From: Nyssa sinensis
Taxonomy: Eukaryota > Streptophyta > Magnoliopsida > Cornales > Nyssaceae
Assembly: GCA_008638375.1 (NCBI GenBank)
Contig: CM018035.1
Coordinates: 23,262,307-23,326,306 of the forward strand
Length of the DNA stretch: 64,000 bases
Direction: 5' to 3'
This document shows, in pieces, positions 46,338 through 59,250 of the stretch. The notes under the pieces were generated by a model. The model was not told the DNA's origin. It did not search any database and worked only from the letters and a program-made list of their open reading frames with translations. The number at the start of each line of letters is the position of its first letter. The first letter of the stretch is position 1. The position numbers were made by a program, and so were the translations under genes.

Positions 46338-46789
46338 ATTTGTGGAGTTCGACAGAGTTCGAGGTTGCATGGAGTTCACAATGCCTGGATTGTCATTTGT
46401 GGTATTTGAAGCAACAGATACACTTGAAGGGTACTTAAGGATTCGAGTTTGAGAAGATTCATATTATCAACAAGGATTGAGGGACTGAGATTGAGTTGTA
46501 AAGAGTCTGTAAGTATCGAATCTCTTTTAGTTGATTCACATCTGGGTTAGCATCCTGGGGTTTTCCAAAGCAAATCCAGTTGATCTGTGGCGGTTTCCTC
46601 GTCAATAAATTTGGTACACTATCTCTATCTTTTTACTATTGCTTTATTTATTAGTCTTATAGTTTATTATTGCATGTCACTGAATTTGTTTACGCCTATA
46701 GCAAGTTTGAACAGAGTTAAACAAATAAATTTTAATTGCTAGTGAGACCTATTCATCCCCCCCCTCCCCTTTAGGTCTAATTCTTAACA

Positions 46790-48762
46790 TCTAGACATAG
46801 ATTGGACTCCTCAGGACTTAATTGCAATTAGTTAGAATATGTTAGATAATTTATGAGACCCGATTTATTCAAAACACACTTGACATCAAAGCCAGAATAT
46901 AGTATCTTCCATCTCATCAGCCTTGACCTGCTTATCATACCAGTCAATGTCCTTCTAAGATGTATTAGCAGCTGGAAGGTCTAGGAAATTTTAATGAGCA
47001 CACACCTGTATCCCTTAACAATCAGTAGAATTTCCAAGCTCCATTTCCAATCCATATAATTAGACCTAATCAACTTATTTTCTTTTATGATAATAGCAAG
47101 TGGATTAAATGAATACATATGAGAATCAAATATAAGCATACATTTACATAAATGTAAAACAATAAATAACTTTTCCTTTTATAATTATATAGCGATATCG
47201 TCAGGCCACTATCAATAAATGTGTTAGAACCTAACCTTATAAATAACATGCTCTGTAGGAATGACAATACAATTCATATAATTAGGAGGACCATCATATC
47301 CTACATGATCTTATTATCTAAACATCTCATATCAAATAAAAGCATAACTTCCAATATTCTTTAGTCTTTAAATGAAAATAATAAACTCCATGGGGAGAAT
47401 ACTATTTCCTCTCGATCAAATGTATACCATCATCTCAAATTAAAAGATAATCGTTTTGAGTTGTGTCTCTGTAGGGATATCACCTGCACAACGTCTCTCC
47501 CAATTCTATCTTAAGAGGTCCATACTTGTAGCCAACAAAAATTAGTACCCTCTGTATGGAGACCACTCAAGATAACACAAAGTGCCTACTTTTGTCTTAC
47601 TATGTATCGATGATGGAAGAATATGAGACCTTTCATAAACGATCCTTCTCCCACTTAATTTTGTAAACCGAGGATCCTATTACATCTCATGTATAATTAA
47701 ATATTTCATTATTAATAATTTAATTTCACATTTTATAATTAATTTTACAATTAGCATTAATTAATAACTAATTACCAAAAATTAATTAGTTCATAATTAT
47801 TATCAACTTAGTTAATTAAACTTTCATTAAACATAATTTAAAATTCAGGAAATAGGAACTAGGAAATTCCTATTCTAGAATTTTTTTAACAGGATATCCT
47901 CCATTGTAGTTTTAATCTTTAATTGCAATTCTTTACCACACGTCCAAATAGACCTTTCACATTTTAATTCAATTATTTTTAACCGACCCATTTTTGTTAA
48001 AAACCTAGACTTATATGATAGGTCTTGGCCTACTTTTTAAAACTGACCCATTTGTTTAAGAAAACCAAGTCCATCACATTTATTTCAATAAATGGACCCA
48101 ATGTATTAATTAAGCCTAATCCGTCATCCTCTAACACTCTAGGCCCATTGCATTTAATTAAGCTTAACAAACTTAACCAAGCCTAGCCCTTTTTTCAAAT
48201 TTAGCCTAACAAACATAACCAAGCCTAGCCTTTTTTTTTTTTAGGACTTGTTTGGTCAAAGGTCCCTAAGAGAGATAAAGATTCTCACCAAGTCCACTCC
48301 CAAATATATTAATCCATAAAATTGTTTAATTATTCAATGTTGAAAATATCCATCTCGTAAAATCTGAAACAACCCCTAAAAAAATTTTGCAAAACTTTAA
48401 ATTCAATAACTTATAAAATATAGATCCATTTTTAATAAAATTTAATTATTTTTAATCTAAAAATCAAGATCTATCAAGTAAAATCCATATTTAATATGAA
48501 ATTTTGAAGGAAAAAAAACTCGCTACAAAACTGTAAAATTTCATCCCAACGAAACTATAAAATCTTACAATTTCATAAAAATTGAAAAATTTCTCTATTG
48601 TTATAAGTTTTATTAAGCTTTTGAGCCACATATTAGATTGTCAAAAAAGAATTTTCAAGAGTGAAAATTTGTCAAAAAAAAGTTGGTAATAGAAGCACGA
48701 TGATTAAAAATTGACTATTTATAAAACTGTAAAATTTTACAGAAAAACCAAAACTCCATAGT
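46790..48762. other. AT-rich, no gene recognised
   Basis: Contains repeated TAAACAAACTTAACCAAGCCTAG-like phrases (48160-48235) and several plausible LTR-like stretches without ends I can define. Continuous poly-A/T decay towards 48700. Confidence 0.5.
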
Positions 48763-50139
48763 TGGCGTACTAGCAAACATGGCCTCCCACCTGAGGCCAG
48801 AAAGGGATTCCACTATGAAAATCTCTTACCAATCAATTCCCAACAACAAAATATCACAGGCATTTCAGGCTTCAAAATAGCCTCCTAATTGGATGATTCC
48901 CATTATCGGATTTTTGTCAGAATAATTGCTTCTTGAAATGAAAATCAAGCCAGAAGGGTCCGAATTAAGGCAGCTTGGTATTTAATTCTTAGAAATAAAC
49001 TCTATCGAAGGTCTTACATGCAATCCCTCATGTTGTGCTTGGCTCTAGAAGAAGCTTAATATGTTCTAGTTGAAATACATGTGGGGGTATGTGGTAACTA
49101 TAATAGTGGAAAAACCATTGCCCACTGAGCTCTGACCCAAGGCTACTACTTGCTTAGTATGCTGAGACAAGTTAAAGATTATGTTCGGAACTGTGACAAA
49201 TGCCAACGTTTTGACTCTTACCAACACCAACTTCAACACGAGCTTATCCCCATAGCCAATCTTTGACCCTTCACCCAATAGGGAATGGACATCGTGGGAC
49301 CACTGCCAATAGCCCTTCAAAATAGGAAATTTCTACTAGTCTCTATAGACTACTTCTCAAAGTGAGCAGAAACAGAAACCTTGACCAACATCACAGAGGT
49401 AGAGATGAAAAAATTCACTTGAAAGAACATAGTATGCAGATTTGCCATCCCCAAAGTGATTATTTCTGATAATGGGATGCAATTCATAGGAAATGTATTT
49501 GGGAAATTCTATAAATATCTCCACATTAGTCATTACTTCTTCTCTCCATGACACCCTTAGGCTAATAGGTAAGCTAAAGTCACCAACTACACTATCTTGG
49601 AAGCCATAAAGAGAAAGTTAGAAGAGGCTAAGGAGAAATGGGTCGAAGAGCTTCCTAGAGTCCTCTAGGCCTACCAAACTACAAAAAGAACTTCAACTGT
49701 TGAAACACCGTCCTCACTCGCCTATGGAACTAAGGCTGTCATTCTTGTTGAGATTGGAATGCCAATTCTCAAGACAGAACTCTTTGATCAAAAAGTCAAT
49801 TGTCAAAAGCTCGTTGAAAATCTTGATCTTCTAGAAAAGAAACGTGAGCAAGCACGGATCAAGACTGAAGCCTACCAATAGAGGATGGCCAAGTACTTCA
49901 ACAAAGGGCTAAAACTTGTTAATTTTCAGCTTAGAGATCTCGTCTTCATAAGAGTGCTCCCGAACACTAAGGATCCTACAATAGGAAAACTTTTCCCAAA
50001 TTGGGAGGGACCCTACAAAGTAACCAAGATTGTAAGACCTACCACTTATTGGTTGGAAGACTTTGCTTGGCCGGGAAGCTTGTACCCAGACCTTCGAACA
50101 TTGAACATTTACGCAAGTATTATCAATAAAACTTCGTAA
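48763..50139 (+). pseudogene. Tat-2 integrase
   Basis: Recognisable blocks: TIAH, GYYLLSML, NCDKCQRFDSYQHQ, GMDIVGPLPIA, VIISDNGMQF, KRKLEEAKEKWVEELP, GEVGMPIL-like and GKLFPNWEGPYKV. About ten in-frame stops, mostly at Trp, Gln and Arg codons of the intact copy. It keeps the two residues missing from the Tat-1 core. Confidence 0.92.
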
Positions 50140-50154
50140 AATTTATTTGCTTCA

Positions 50155-50530
50155 GTGCTTGCCCATTTGCTACCAGACCCCTAAAAACCTTATGTTTTAT
50201 AAGTGTTACAGGTCTGTATATCTACCATTGCGACATTGCCACTAGACCCTTAAAACCTTGTATTCCATTACAAGTGTTACAGGTCTATATATTATTACGG
50301 ACATTATCACCAGACCCTTGAAAAATCTTGTATTCCATTACAAGTGTTATAAGTCTATATACTATTGCAGCATTGTCACCAAACCCATGAAAACCTTGTA
50401 TTCTGTTACAAGTCTTACAGGTCTATATACCATTTATCATGGCGACTTTGTCACCAAACCCCTAAAAACTTTATATTTCGTTACAAGTGTTATAAGTTTG
50501 AACTATTTATTGTCACAACATTGCCACTTG
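50155..50530 (+). repeat. Tandem repeats of Tat-2
   Basis: About five units of 60-70 bp (ACCAGACCC, CCTTGTATTCCATTACAAG, TGTTACAGGTCTATATA). Each holds a CAGACC...GGTCTA pair, like the shorter repeats in Tat-1, though the rest differs. Confidence 0.9.
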
Positions 50531-50719
50531 TTTATTCATTATGAATGCTACTAATTTGAATATTATTAATATTTCTTGGTTTGATTTTTGCACTTCGGAT
50601 TGGTTAGAAAAGTTAGCAAAATCAATGTATTTGGACACAAGCTCTAAAGCCAAGAAATAAACAATTTTATAAATCATTAAAAAAGTACATGAGAGGGGGC
50701 TAAAAAAAAGAAGAAAATA

Positions 50720-51260
50720 CATAAAGCATCCTAACTCTTATTCTTTGGTAGGAGTGCCCATTAAAATCTATTGTCCTCTCCAGATCGGTCGTAAGGAGAT
50801 CCACTAAAGGTTCAGCCCCTCTGACACTTGCCTCATTGTCATCAGAGATTGAAACCTCGACTACACCCAAGATGTCGAGGTCGGGATAACATTTTTAGAT
50901 CTTCTTCTTGTACATCATGTGGCCATGATCCGCTGAACTCTCCCCCCATCCTCTAAATTTCTTCTCTGAAGGCCCTTTCTATCTTCTTTTTAGCTACTTC
51001 CATGCTGTCGGTGAGTCTTTTAGTGGCAGACTGCATCAGACTCCACCTTCTCTTTCTTTAAACCAAACCAGTTCCTCTCAAACTCCAAAATAAAGAAAGC
51101 ATTAGCAAATTCCTTTAACTTCTCTTCCGAGGAAAAGACTGACGGATTTGGCAGTTCCTAACTGAAGCTTCACCTCGTCTAGCTCAGCCTAAAGCTTCTC
51201 AACCTGCTCAGAATCTTCCGGGCAATCTATGACTGGCTGCCATTGCATGGGCCACCTATA
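50720..51260 (-). pseudogene. Tat-2 antisense gene, 3' coiled-coil exon remnant
   Basis: By position and broken frames this matches the coiled-coil exon of Tat-1 (Glu/Lys/Leu-rich minus-strand stretches, acidic end near 50790). Too many stops to translate reliably. Confidence 0.5.
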
Positions 51261-51530
51261 GAAGTAGAAACCAATAAGTTAGTATGGAGGTCTAAAAGGT
51301 AAAAAAAAAAAAAATTACAAGGCAATCAGATGAGGATGACCTACTCTGATATGGGACACTAGCAAGTCCCTAGCAATCCTCCTAGGCTTAAGCCCATTGA
51401 ACCGAACCAGCGGTAGAACTCTAAGAGTCCCAATAGGCCTTCCTTATGGTCATTTCCCCAGTCTCCATAGTGGCCACCCCAAGAGGGACAGTACCGAGCT
51501 TCCCTTTACCTCAGGCGATAAGACGTGTAG

Positions 51531-51896
51531 CTAGGATGGCGGGAAAGGAAGGTCACGATCCGCATAGGGCATCTCCAATTCTTTAGAGATAGTATGCTCA
51601 GGTGAATTGGCTCCCCCAATCTTGGTTCGTTTCCTCTTTTGGGAAAGAGCCAATTCGACGAGTGCGGATGTCTCCCTAGACTTTTTCTGTCCGAGTTTCC
51701 ATCCTGAAATCACGGACTTCTTGAGAACCTCATACTTGTCCTTGGCAAGGCCGGCCTTCATAAAGTTTCGAAGAGTAAGGATCTTGTCATGAGGGCGCTC
51801 TGAAGGATGCAAGAGTTTTCTGTACTTCTCTTGCTTTACGAAAGTGAAGACAAACCTTTTCCAAGCCTTCTTATCTATACCAAAAATCCAGAGCAT
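51531..51896 (-). pseudogene. Tat-2 antisense gene, middle exon
   Basis: 121 open codons: KKAWKRFVFTFVKQEKYRKLL then KSVISGWKLGQKKSRE, colinear with the Tat-1 middle exon (KKRPQFTPVLKDQYKRLL ... KSVAGKWGSSKKKR). It continues as a basic tail (SQKRKRTKIGG). Confidence 0.65.
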
Positions 51897-52029
51897 GGTC
51901 AGACAAACAAAAGATAAAAAATTATCACATTGGCAAGATATTTAAAGGTCGATGGGCTCGCCCTTAAAACCAATATACTGAGAAAGGAAGTTGCTCCTGT
52001 TCTCGTAGTCCTCAAATTATCGAACCACC

Positions 52030-52431
52030 CTTAACAAAGAAGTACCACTTCTTCCATATTTTGTTGGAAGTGGGTACAGAAGGAAAGGGCTTGAATCTTT
52101 TGTCAAAAGACATGTAGTACATGCCTTTTGACTTCTGGTATTTCAAATCCATGTTACTCCTGCTCAGATCTACCTCAACTTCATTTTAGTGTCCTAAGAC
52201 TAAGAAGGCTATTAGTTGCCTCCAACTATTGATATTCAGTTCTATAGGGAAAGTCTTAAACCAATAAAAGAACTCGCTCACTAAAAGGTGGAGTGGGAAA
52301 CGTACTCTGACCTCGAACCACTCGAGGTAGGCACAGATCTCCCCTTTGTCAATATCTGACAGTCGATCTATGGTCCCCAGGATACTACAGGACACGTTTG
52401 CAAGGAATTTATAATTAATGGTGAGGCCATC
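52030..52431 (-). pseudogene. Tat-2 antisense gene, first exon, distal piece
   Basis: IDKGEICAYLEWFEVRVRFPL, NSWRQLIAFLVLGH and YYMSFDKRFKPF match the Tat-1 first exon. A stop follows VLGH. The piece ends at the solo LTR; CCATC (52427-52431) is the target duplication. Confidence 0.75.
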
Positions 52432-54305
52432 TGATGAGTGCGCAAAAGTGCACTCAAAATGCCCTATTTTTGGATAAAATTGCTAGAAAGTGAATAGAAA
52501 TGTTGGAATATAATTGATATTATTTAATTTAACTTCTATTTACAGTGAGGGAAGCATTGGAGGTCAAAGAAGAGCTATGGAGTATATTGTGTAATTTTTG
52601 ATTTTTTAGCAGATTCGACCATTGAGTTTCAATTGATATTTGGATGGCATTAGAGTTTTCAGAATGAGAAAGTGTTCTTCAATAAGTTTTTAGAGGACGT
52701 CTTGAGCTTTTCAGAAAGGTATGGTTTGCGAAAATCGGAGTTTGTTTGGGCCTCCAAAAATTATTTCGAAATCAGGCCTGGAAAGCTGCCTGCGAATCTG
52801 TCCGACCAGCCAACTTCAAGCGGTTATAACTTGAGCTTCCGAAGTACAAATTAGGTGATTTTTATGTCTAACATTATCTACTCATCTGGGGCTACAACTT
52901 TTGTGAAGAACCCATATCGAGATTTGTTCTTTATCTAATAGTAAAATGGGTTTAAATATCATGGCTGCTGGTTGTGCGCGAGATGAAGTGACAGCAATTC
53001 AAGAATAAAAAAAATTCAAAAAAGGAAAAAAGAAGAGGTCAAAGTTGCACGGCTGAGGCTTGAATAAAGAAAAAAAAGTAAAGAAAGATAGTGGGACCCA
53101 AGGCAAGAGAACAAGACCAAAGAAAAAAAATAAAAAGCAACCAAGGGGCTGTTTGTGTGCATGTGCAGGTCTTGCAAAGGAGTTGTGCGGCTGTATTGCA
53201 AAGGAGTGGCGCGAGGTGCTGACTTGCGTTGTGGGGCCATCAGTTGTGCGGCTAACATTGGGCTGGGCTTTTGTGAGCGTTGAAGCAGTCGCGGTGGACT
53301 GAATGAAGGTTTAGGGCGCTGCTGAGGGGATATAAAAAGAGAAAAAAATATACTGAATAGAGGAGCAATCGGTGCGGCGGCAGTGTGAGAGCTGCGGCTG
53401 TGCGGCGCGAGACAGAAAGAAAAATATAGAAGGACGAGCAGACGGCGGCGGCAGAGACGAAAAAGAGAGCTGCGGCACGAAGAACAGAACAGTGTGTGCG
53501 ACGGCTGTACAGGATTGCGCAGCAGGAAAGAAGAAGCCACTTTCATTCCATGGCTCGTTTTCTCTCCGTAAAATTTATGTTATCCATCCTGTACATGGGT
53601 AACTAAATTTTCAAGTGAAGTTAAGGATGAACTTGTATCATATATGGCTATTTTGATTTATTTTGATTCCTGTACATGGTTTTAATTTGTTAAATTCTTC
53701 GTTGATCATTCTAAATTTATTGTTAGATTTTATTGACCGAATAATTAAAGGTTTTAGTCCCGTTTATAGATTCGGTCATGCTTTTTCTATCGAATGGATT
53801 AATGTTTTGAATTATTTTTGAAACAATTAAATATTTATATTGATTCAATTCTTTGCAGCAATATTGCTCATTCGGTATATTGTCGTCGTTGGATTTTTTC
53901 AATGTGAATATTAATTTGAGAGATTTAAAAGTGTTGAATGATGTTTCGAAGGGTTATTTTCAGTCTAATTTTAATGCATAATTTTAAATTTTCCGATTGA
54001 GATTTTTAGAATTTAATTTCTCAATTGAGTTATCTGTGAATTAAAAATAATTGAAATACCATATATGTGCAAGGGATTCCCGACACTCCACTGTTCGTTA
54101 AATTTGAATATTTTCTTCCATTAATTAATTTGTTTAATTTTTAGTTGCATTCAAAATCACTTTTTATATTTTATTTTCTCATTAACCGTCTAATACTTCT
54201 GTAGTTTCAGAAATTCTATTTATTATTCTTTTAATTTAGTCTCCCTGTGGAATCGACACCCCAAAGCTACACTACAATTACCGCGTTATTCTTTGGGCGT
54301 AATCA
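52432..54305 (+). mobile_element. Solo LTR, 1874 bp, inside the Tat-2 antisense gene
   Basis: Starts TGATGAGTGCGCAAAAG and ends GGGCGTAATCA; flanked by CCATC at 52427-52431 and 54306-54310. The antisense reading frame is continuous if the LTR and one CCATC are skipped. A TATA box (GATATAAAAAGAG) is at about 53329. No internal region, primer site or polypurine tract, hence a solo LTR. Strand inferred from the TATA box. Family unknown to me. Its minus-strand open frames (for example 53016-53546) look accidental. Confidence 0.85.
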
Positions 54306-54570
54306 CCATCTAACATGGCATGAGTCATGGCACTCTCACCCTCCTCTCTCCTTTGAGGTTTACTTGATGTGACGGCCTCTCTATTTATGGGCTCAAGATG
54401 TGCCTTAAGTAAAAGGACCCCAAAGCTACTATCAAAGGCATTTTTTGTATCGTCACCTACCATCAGGTCCTAGTGCCTCCTAATTTTCGACCTCCTATGG
54501 GCTCCCTCACTTCATCTCTAGTGCTCGATCGAGCATCAGGAGCCGCCATCTCTCTAAGTTTTAAATAAAA
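54306..54570 (-). pseudogene. Tat-2 antisense gene, first exon, proximal piece
   Basis: N-terminal part with MAAPDARSSTRDEVREP, a stop, then a Ser/Glu-rich segment (EGESAMTHAMLDG) reaching the solo LTR. Position matches the Ser-rich N-terminus in Tat-1. Confidence 0.6.
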
Positions 54571-55028
54571 AATAAAGGAAAATAAATTGAATATAGAAAA
54601 GGAATTTGAAGAAGGGTTTTTCAAAACTTTCAAACCTGACCTAAAACTGGGAAAGAAGTGGTCAAGGATTAGCTTTAAGTGCACCGAAAATCGCATTGAA
54701 GATTGCTTTTCGCTTAGAGATATGCTTGAAACTTTGAGATTGTAAAAGTCTCCCATTAGGGGATCAACAAAAGGTGCATCATTAAAGGTGTCACAGTCTG
54801 ATCATCATCCCAAGATCAAAGCGGCCATTGGAACGATAGTGGTCTCGGTTGTCCAACCGGCGGCTGCCGCAATGATGGGACATTAACTGCCCCATCAAAC
54901 GATTGTCTCATCGACATACATAACAGCGCATTTATTAACAAGACACATATGAATTTTCAGAAACCCTAACCTCAGCTCTAAATAGATCCCACAGAATTAA
55001 AGCTCGTGGGAGAGGGGGAGGGAGTAGC

Positions 55029-55488
55029 TAATATACCATAATTTGACTATAATACTCAAAACATGACATATGTCTACAATAAGTTTTTCAGTATACAGAT
55101 CATAAAGGTGATTACCTGTCTGATCTATTAACATACGTAATACAGAGGCAAGGGGTTCTTAGCTGGTCATCACCTTTTATGAGCTACCGAACTCCGAATA
55201 AAGAAACAAAGTTTTACATAGAAACTATTATCTATGGATATCTTTAAATCTCTACTTTCATGGCTCGTAATTTTACTCAACTTATGAGATCTACAGCTTA
55301 TAAGTAAGGCCATAAGGTACGCTTTCAATTCATATCCAATTTTTTTCTTGAATTATTGTCTTTATTTTTTTACTAATTTTATCATCGGAGTGGCTACCAT
55401 CAGAGTCTTCCCGATGATCCCTCTGACCTTAAGTTCTTGACAGAAAGCATAAGAATAGAAGCATTCAGACCAAAAAAGTGCAACATCA
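55029..55488 (+). repeat. 3' LTR of Tat-2, degraded
   Basis: TAATATACC after a purine tract (GAGAGGGGGAGGGAG, 55009-55024) and AAGTGCAACATCA at the end. Matches Tat-1's LTR near both ends and in the CGGAGTGGCTACC block (55386). Much shorter (460 vs 722 bp), having lost the U3 repeats. Confidence 0.75.
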
Positions 55489-55916
55489 CGTAGTACAATC
55501 AAGAATTGAACTCATGCCAACTGAGTGCAGAATGAGCACTCTTCACACTACTCGAATAAAACCTTGGTCGTTATTCAGTTTATTCTTCTTTACATTCTAA
55601 TGTCCATACTAAAATTTCCATGCAACATCGTTGAAAAAGTTCACAATAACGACCAACTGTTGTGACATTTTCTTCGAAAGGTTATGTGCAATATGAGAGT
55701 TTAGGGACTGTCAACTTAATGCACATATTCTTTAGGCTCCAACTGGTTTACAGATGTAGTGAAGGAAAATGAAAAAGAAAAGAAAATTATGATTTTCATT
55801 GTATTTTCTCTTTACTTTAAATAAAATTTAAAATTGAGAATTTTTCAGAAAAATGAAAAGTTAATAATAAATAAAGATAAAGGACATGTAAAATTATAAA
55901 ATTTTCTTCTACTTCT
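55489..55916. other. Spacer, no gene
   Basis: AT-rich. Ends CTTCT, the target site of the next element. Confidence 0.6.
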
Positions 55917-58900
55917 TGTAATACCCTGACCCAAATTGAAACCGAGCGAACTAGGTAAACTCGAGCTGATAAGGCTTTATGTCATGATATCAAAAGGAAT
56001 GGACGGTTGTGAAATTTAAATAATTTCAAAGGTACGGATAATGCCCGGGTGATGCCGAGTAAGCTATGAACGAATACCGAAATTAAAAATAAAGAAAATA
56101 AAATAAGAATTTGAAATAAATAAATAAAAAGAAAAGCATGAATAAAAATAAAAAAAAATAAGATAAAATAAAATAAGAATTTGAACATGTGGACAATATA
56201 TATATATATGTCGATCTAGATATAGGTGTAAATATATATAGATATTTATATGTGTGGGTGTCAGTTACAGCAACGTTAAGGGAGAGGAATTGGAAGGGAA
56301 GGGAGTTACGCGTAGGAAGAGGAAAGGCCGAGAGAGAGAGAGAGAGAGAGTTATAGAGTGAAGCATGAATTGCATGCGTTGGGAAAAAAAAGAAACGCAG
56401 AGAAAGAAAAACGGAGCAAGCAGCGCAAGTAGGGGGGCGGCAGAGAGCAGCACTGCAGCGCAGGAGCGAGGCACTGAACAAAGAAAGGAAATAAAGGGGG
56501 TGGAGGAACTGAGGGCATTAGGAGGACACATAAGTGAAAAGAAATGGGAGAAATCAGAAGGAGGGGAGATACCGCAAGCTAGGAACCGAAATCAGGTTTG
56601 GGTATGGATCAATTCTGTTGTTTTTTTTTTTAATTTTCAAGCATGCAAATGTAGTTGATGTAGGGTTTTGTAAAGCATGAATTATAGATAATTTTGAGGG
56701 TGCATGGGAATGAACTAGAGAAATTTTGAGGCAAAACGGTGGGAAAACAGTGAGAAAAACTCACTGGTAAGTCACGTTGGGTGCATGATTTTGGTGGCCT
56801 TGGGGCCGTCTGACCATGAGGAACCGATCCTCGTGAGTGCAGAAGATGAATGGAAGGAAATGGGAGCAAAAAACCGTGGGGTTTTGTGCACGAAAAGAGA
56901 AAAAAATTCTCTTACCGAAAAATTGCCATTAACGGCGCAGCTACTGCCATGGCAGTTTTTGGACAGCCAAAATCCCACCCTTTTCATTTGAAACAGTAGA
57001 TATGAAATCCCTTTAGATTGCCCAACCGATTCCCACCTAGAAAAACCGCAAGAAAAAGAAAAAAAAACTGGGAAAACTCCTATTGACGGAAAACTGTCCA
57101 GCAGCGGCGCAGACACTGTTATGGCGTTTTTAACACCCCAAACGTCTACCAATTTTTGTTTTACCAATTGATATAGAGCCCCCTTGAAATTCCCAGTTGA
57201 GCCCATCGAGAAAACCCAAGAAAAATGGTCTCCGTCACCAGAAGAGAAGGCTGGAGCGTCGTTGGGAAACATTGGGAAGAAGAACACGCTGGGGTGTTTG
57301 TGATTTTATTTGAGCCAAACCGGGTCGGGTCCTACCTGACCCACCCATTCATATGACTGCCAAACAGTATTACTTTATGAGTAAATTTTTAAATTTTTAA
57401 ATTTGAGGTTGGAGAGTGTTTGATTAAAAAGGAGAAGCTATCCAATTGAATGAAAAATAGAAAAAAAAGAAAAAAAAAAAAAAAGAGGTCACATGATTGT
57501 ATGCCCTGTGACTTAAACCCAGGATGATGGGTCAACGCTTGGAATACAGACCATTGTGCCACTAAGGCACGCGTGATTTATTTTGCCCCAAAATATATAT
57601 GTATATTAGTGATATTTAATTAATTTAAATAATTAGTTAAATTAGTAATTATTGAATTAATTCCCAATAGGTAATTGAGTCAAATAAATAGTATAAATTG
57701 ACTGTTTTGGACCTTTTGGATTTAATGATGAGGTCCATTTCAGGAGACTGGAGTCCCGAAAAATAAAATACCCGTAGAACGCCAAAATGACCAAAATGCC
57801 TCTACATCGAAGGTGAGTCAAACGAACTCCGAATGAGATAAGTAAATAGTAAATTTTTATTATTTAGATCTAATGGACTCAACGATGAAGTCCAAATTGT
57901 GAAAACAGAACCCGAAAAGAAGAGACATGTAAATGACCATTTTACCCTTGGGTAAATTAAGTTCAAAACGAAAACCGTGAAGCATAAATTAGTAAAAGAG
58001 ATATTTAGAGTAGCAAGGCAACAATTCAATAAATGACATTAAAGCTAAAGCGTGTTTATTGATGTATAGGCAAGTCCAAAGGAAAGAACAAAGTCATGGG
58101 ATACTAGAACACTGATAAGATAAGTAAATTCCTATCTTTGATACGTGGTTTCCAAGCCACGATCTTTTCATTACTGTCAACCTTGTGCTCATATATGTAT
58201 TCACTATCATTGTTCCCTACCATGGATATTGTTCTACCTGGTGGATGCCTATGGGTTGATGTTGCACGACTGATTCATTTCATTGATGTCTATTTATTGT
58301 ATGTTTTGTTATGATGTTCCATGCTTTGTACATTCATATGGAATACTATAGAATCTTAATTTATGTTAAGTACTTGGGTTTTGTGCTCAGTCACATTACC
58401 CATCTGATGCTATCTGATTAACTGGGACCTACGGGTTAATTTATGAGACCTACGGGTCAAAAGGACATATGGCAATTATGGCGTTTTTACGTAGTAAGAT
58501 AAGATTAATGGGCATTTTATATGCATTATGTTAATGGGGGTATGCTGGGCCCCAAAAGACCAAGGGTCTGCCAAACCCTGAACAGAGTAAAGGCATCATC
58601 CATGTTAATTGATATAGTTCTATGTTGATTGGTTTTGATTTATTGGACCTGATTGTGACCGTTTCATTGTGGCAGTATTTATGTTGATTGTGTTCATTGA
58701 GCCTATTCTATATTCATGCTACGTTGTTACTCTTGACAGTTATTGTACATTGTCATTCATTGGTTACCCTTGACTGTTATTGTACCTTGTCATTCATTGG
58801 CCATTGTGGCATTTTACAGTTGACTGCAATCGTTGTCATGACTGGCTATCATGTTACCTTGACTTGTAATCATCTATGTCATCCCCACCCGTATTGAGGA

Positions 58901-59250
58901 TAGGCTTTTACTTACTGAGCCTGTAGCTCTCCCCCCCCTTACAAAATTTTCAGGTGAGAATGCTACAAAACCACAGTAGGAGATCAAGAGCTTAAGGAGA
59001 CAGTTGAGGAGCATAATAGTAGTAAATGAAGTCTCTCTCATGTACTCACCACCTAAGAGTGGTTCATGTTTAGTTTATTGTCAGCTTATTTCCAGTCTTT
59101 GAACAATGTTTCTAATAAGGCTTTCACACTTTAATGTTATGGTTACATTAATTACTGTTATCATTGGTAAAAGAACGAAAAAAGTAGGGACGGCCATTGA
59201 GCCGGCCCCTAGACACGAGATCCGCATAGGGTGGGTTTCGGGTCGTGACA
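55917..59250 (+). mobile_element. Solo Tekay-like LTR, 3334 bp
   Basis: TGTAATACCCTGACCC at the start and GGGTCGTGACA at the end form an imperfect terminal inverted repeat; CTTCT flanks both sides (55912-55916, 59251-59255). Its 3' two thirds match 6955-8879. It has a (GA)n tract at 56331-56350. Short frames inside (for example 56083-56531, 56772-57287) show no family match. Length and ends suggest a Tekay/Del-type chromovirus; no internal coding part is present. Confidence 0.88.

Larger units (their letters stand above)
45000..46789 (+). repeat. LTR-like sequence, copied around a SABATH fragment
   Basis: It has ATTCGTTCGAACGAAT-type palindromes (45035-45360), a TATA box (CCTATATAAGG at 45432), and an end typical of some plant LTRs (CCTATTCATCCCCCCCC...TCTTAACA at 46789). 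No primer site follows and the 5' end is unclear. A part of about 190 bp is present twice (about 45610-45796 and 46338-46533), on either side of the SABATH exon 1 fragment. Confidence 0.5.
48763..55488 (+). mobile_element. Second Tat-lineage element (Tat-2), 5'-truncated and decayed
   Basis: Same order as Tat-1: integrase (to 50139), tandem repeats (50155-50530), antisense gene (about 50720-54570, split by a solo LTR), purine tract (55009-55024) and 3' LTR (55029-55488). Homology starts abruptly at about 48763 inside the RNase H end, so the 5' half is gone. Stops are frequent, so it is much older than Tat-1. Confidence 0.88.

Noticed and set aside
45560..46540. CRISPR-like spaced repeats
   Set aside because: Only two copies of a repeat of about 190 bp around one insert; no array, and the genome is a plant nuclear one.
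53016..53546. 176-codon minus-strand Ser/Phe-rich frame
   Set aside because: Lies in the GC-rich purine-skewed part of the solo LTR; purine skew removes stops from the opposite strand.
56083..57287. Several frames in the solo Tekay-like LTR
   Set aside because: Caused by GA-rich sequence; not kept in the other LTR copy.
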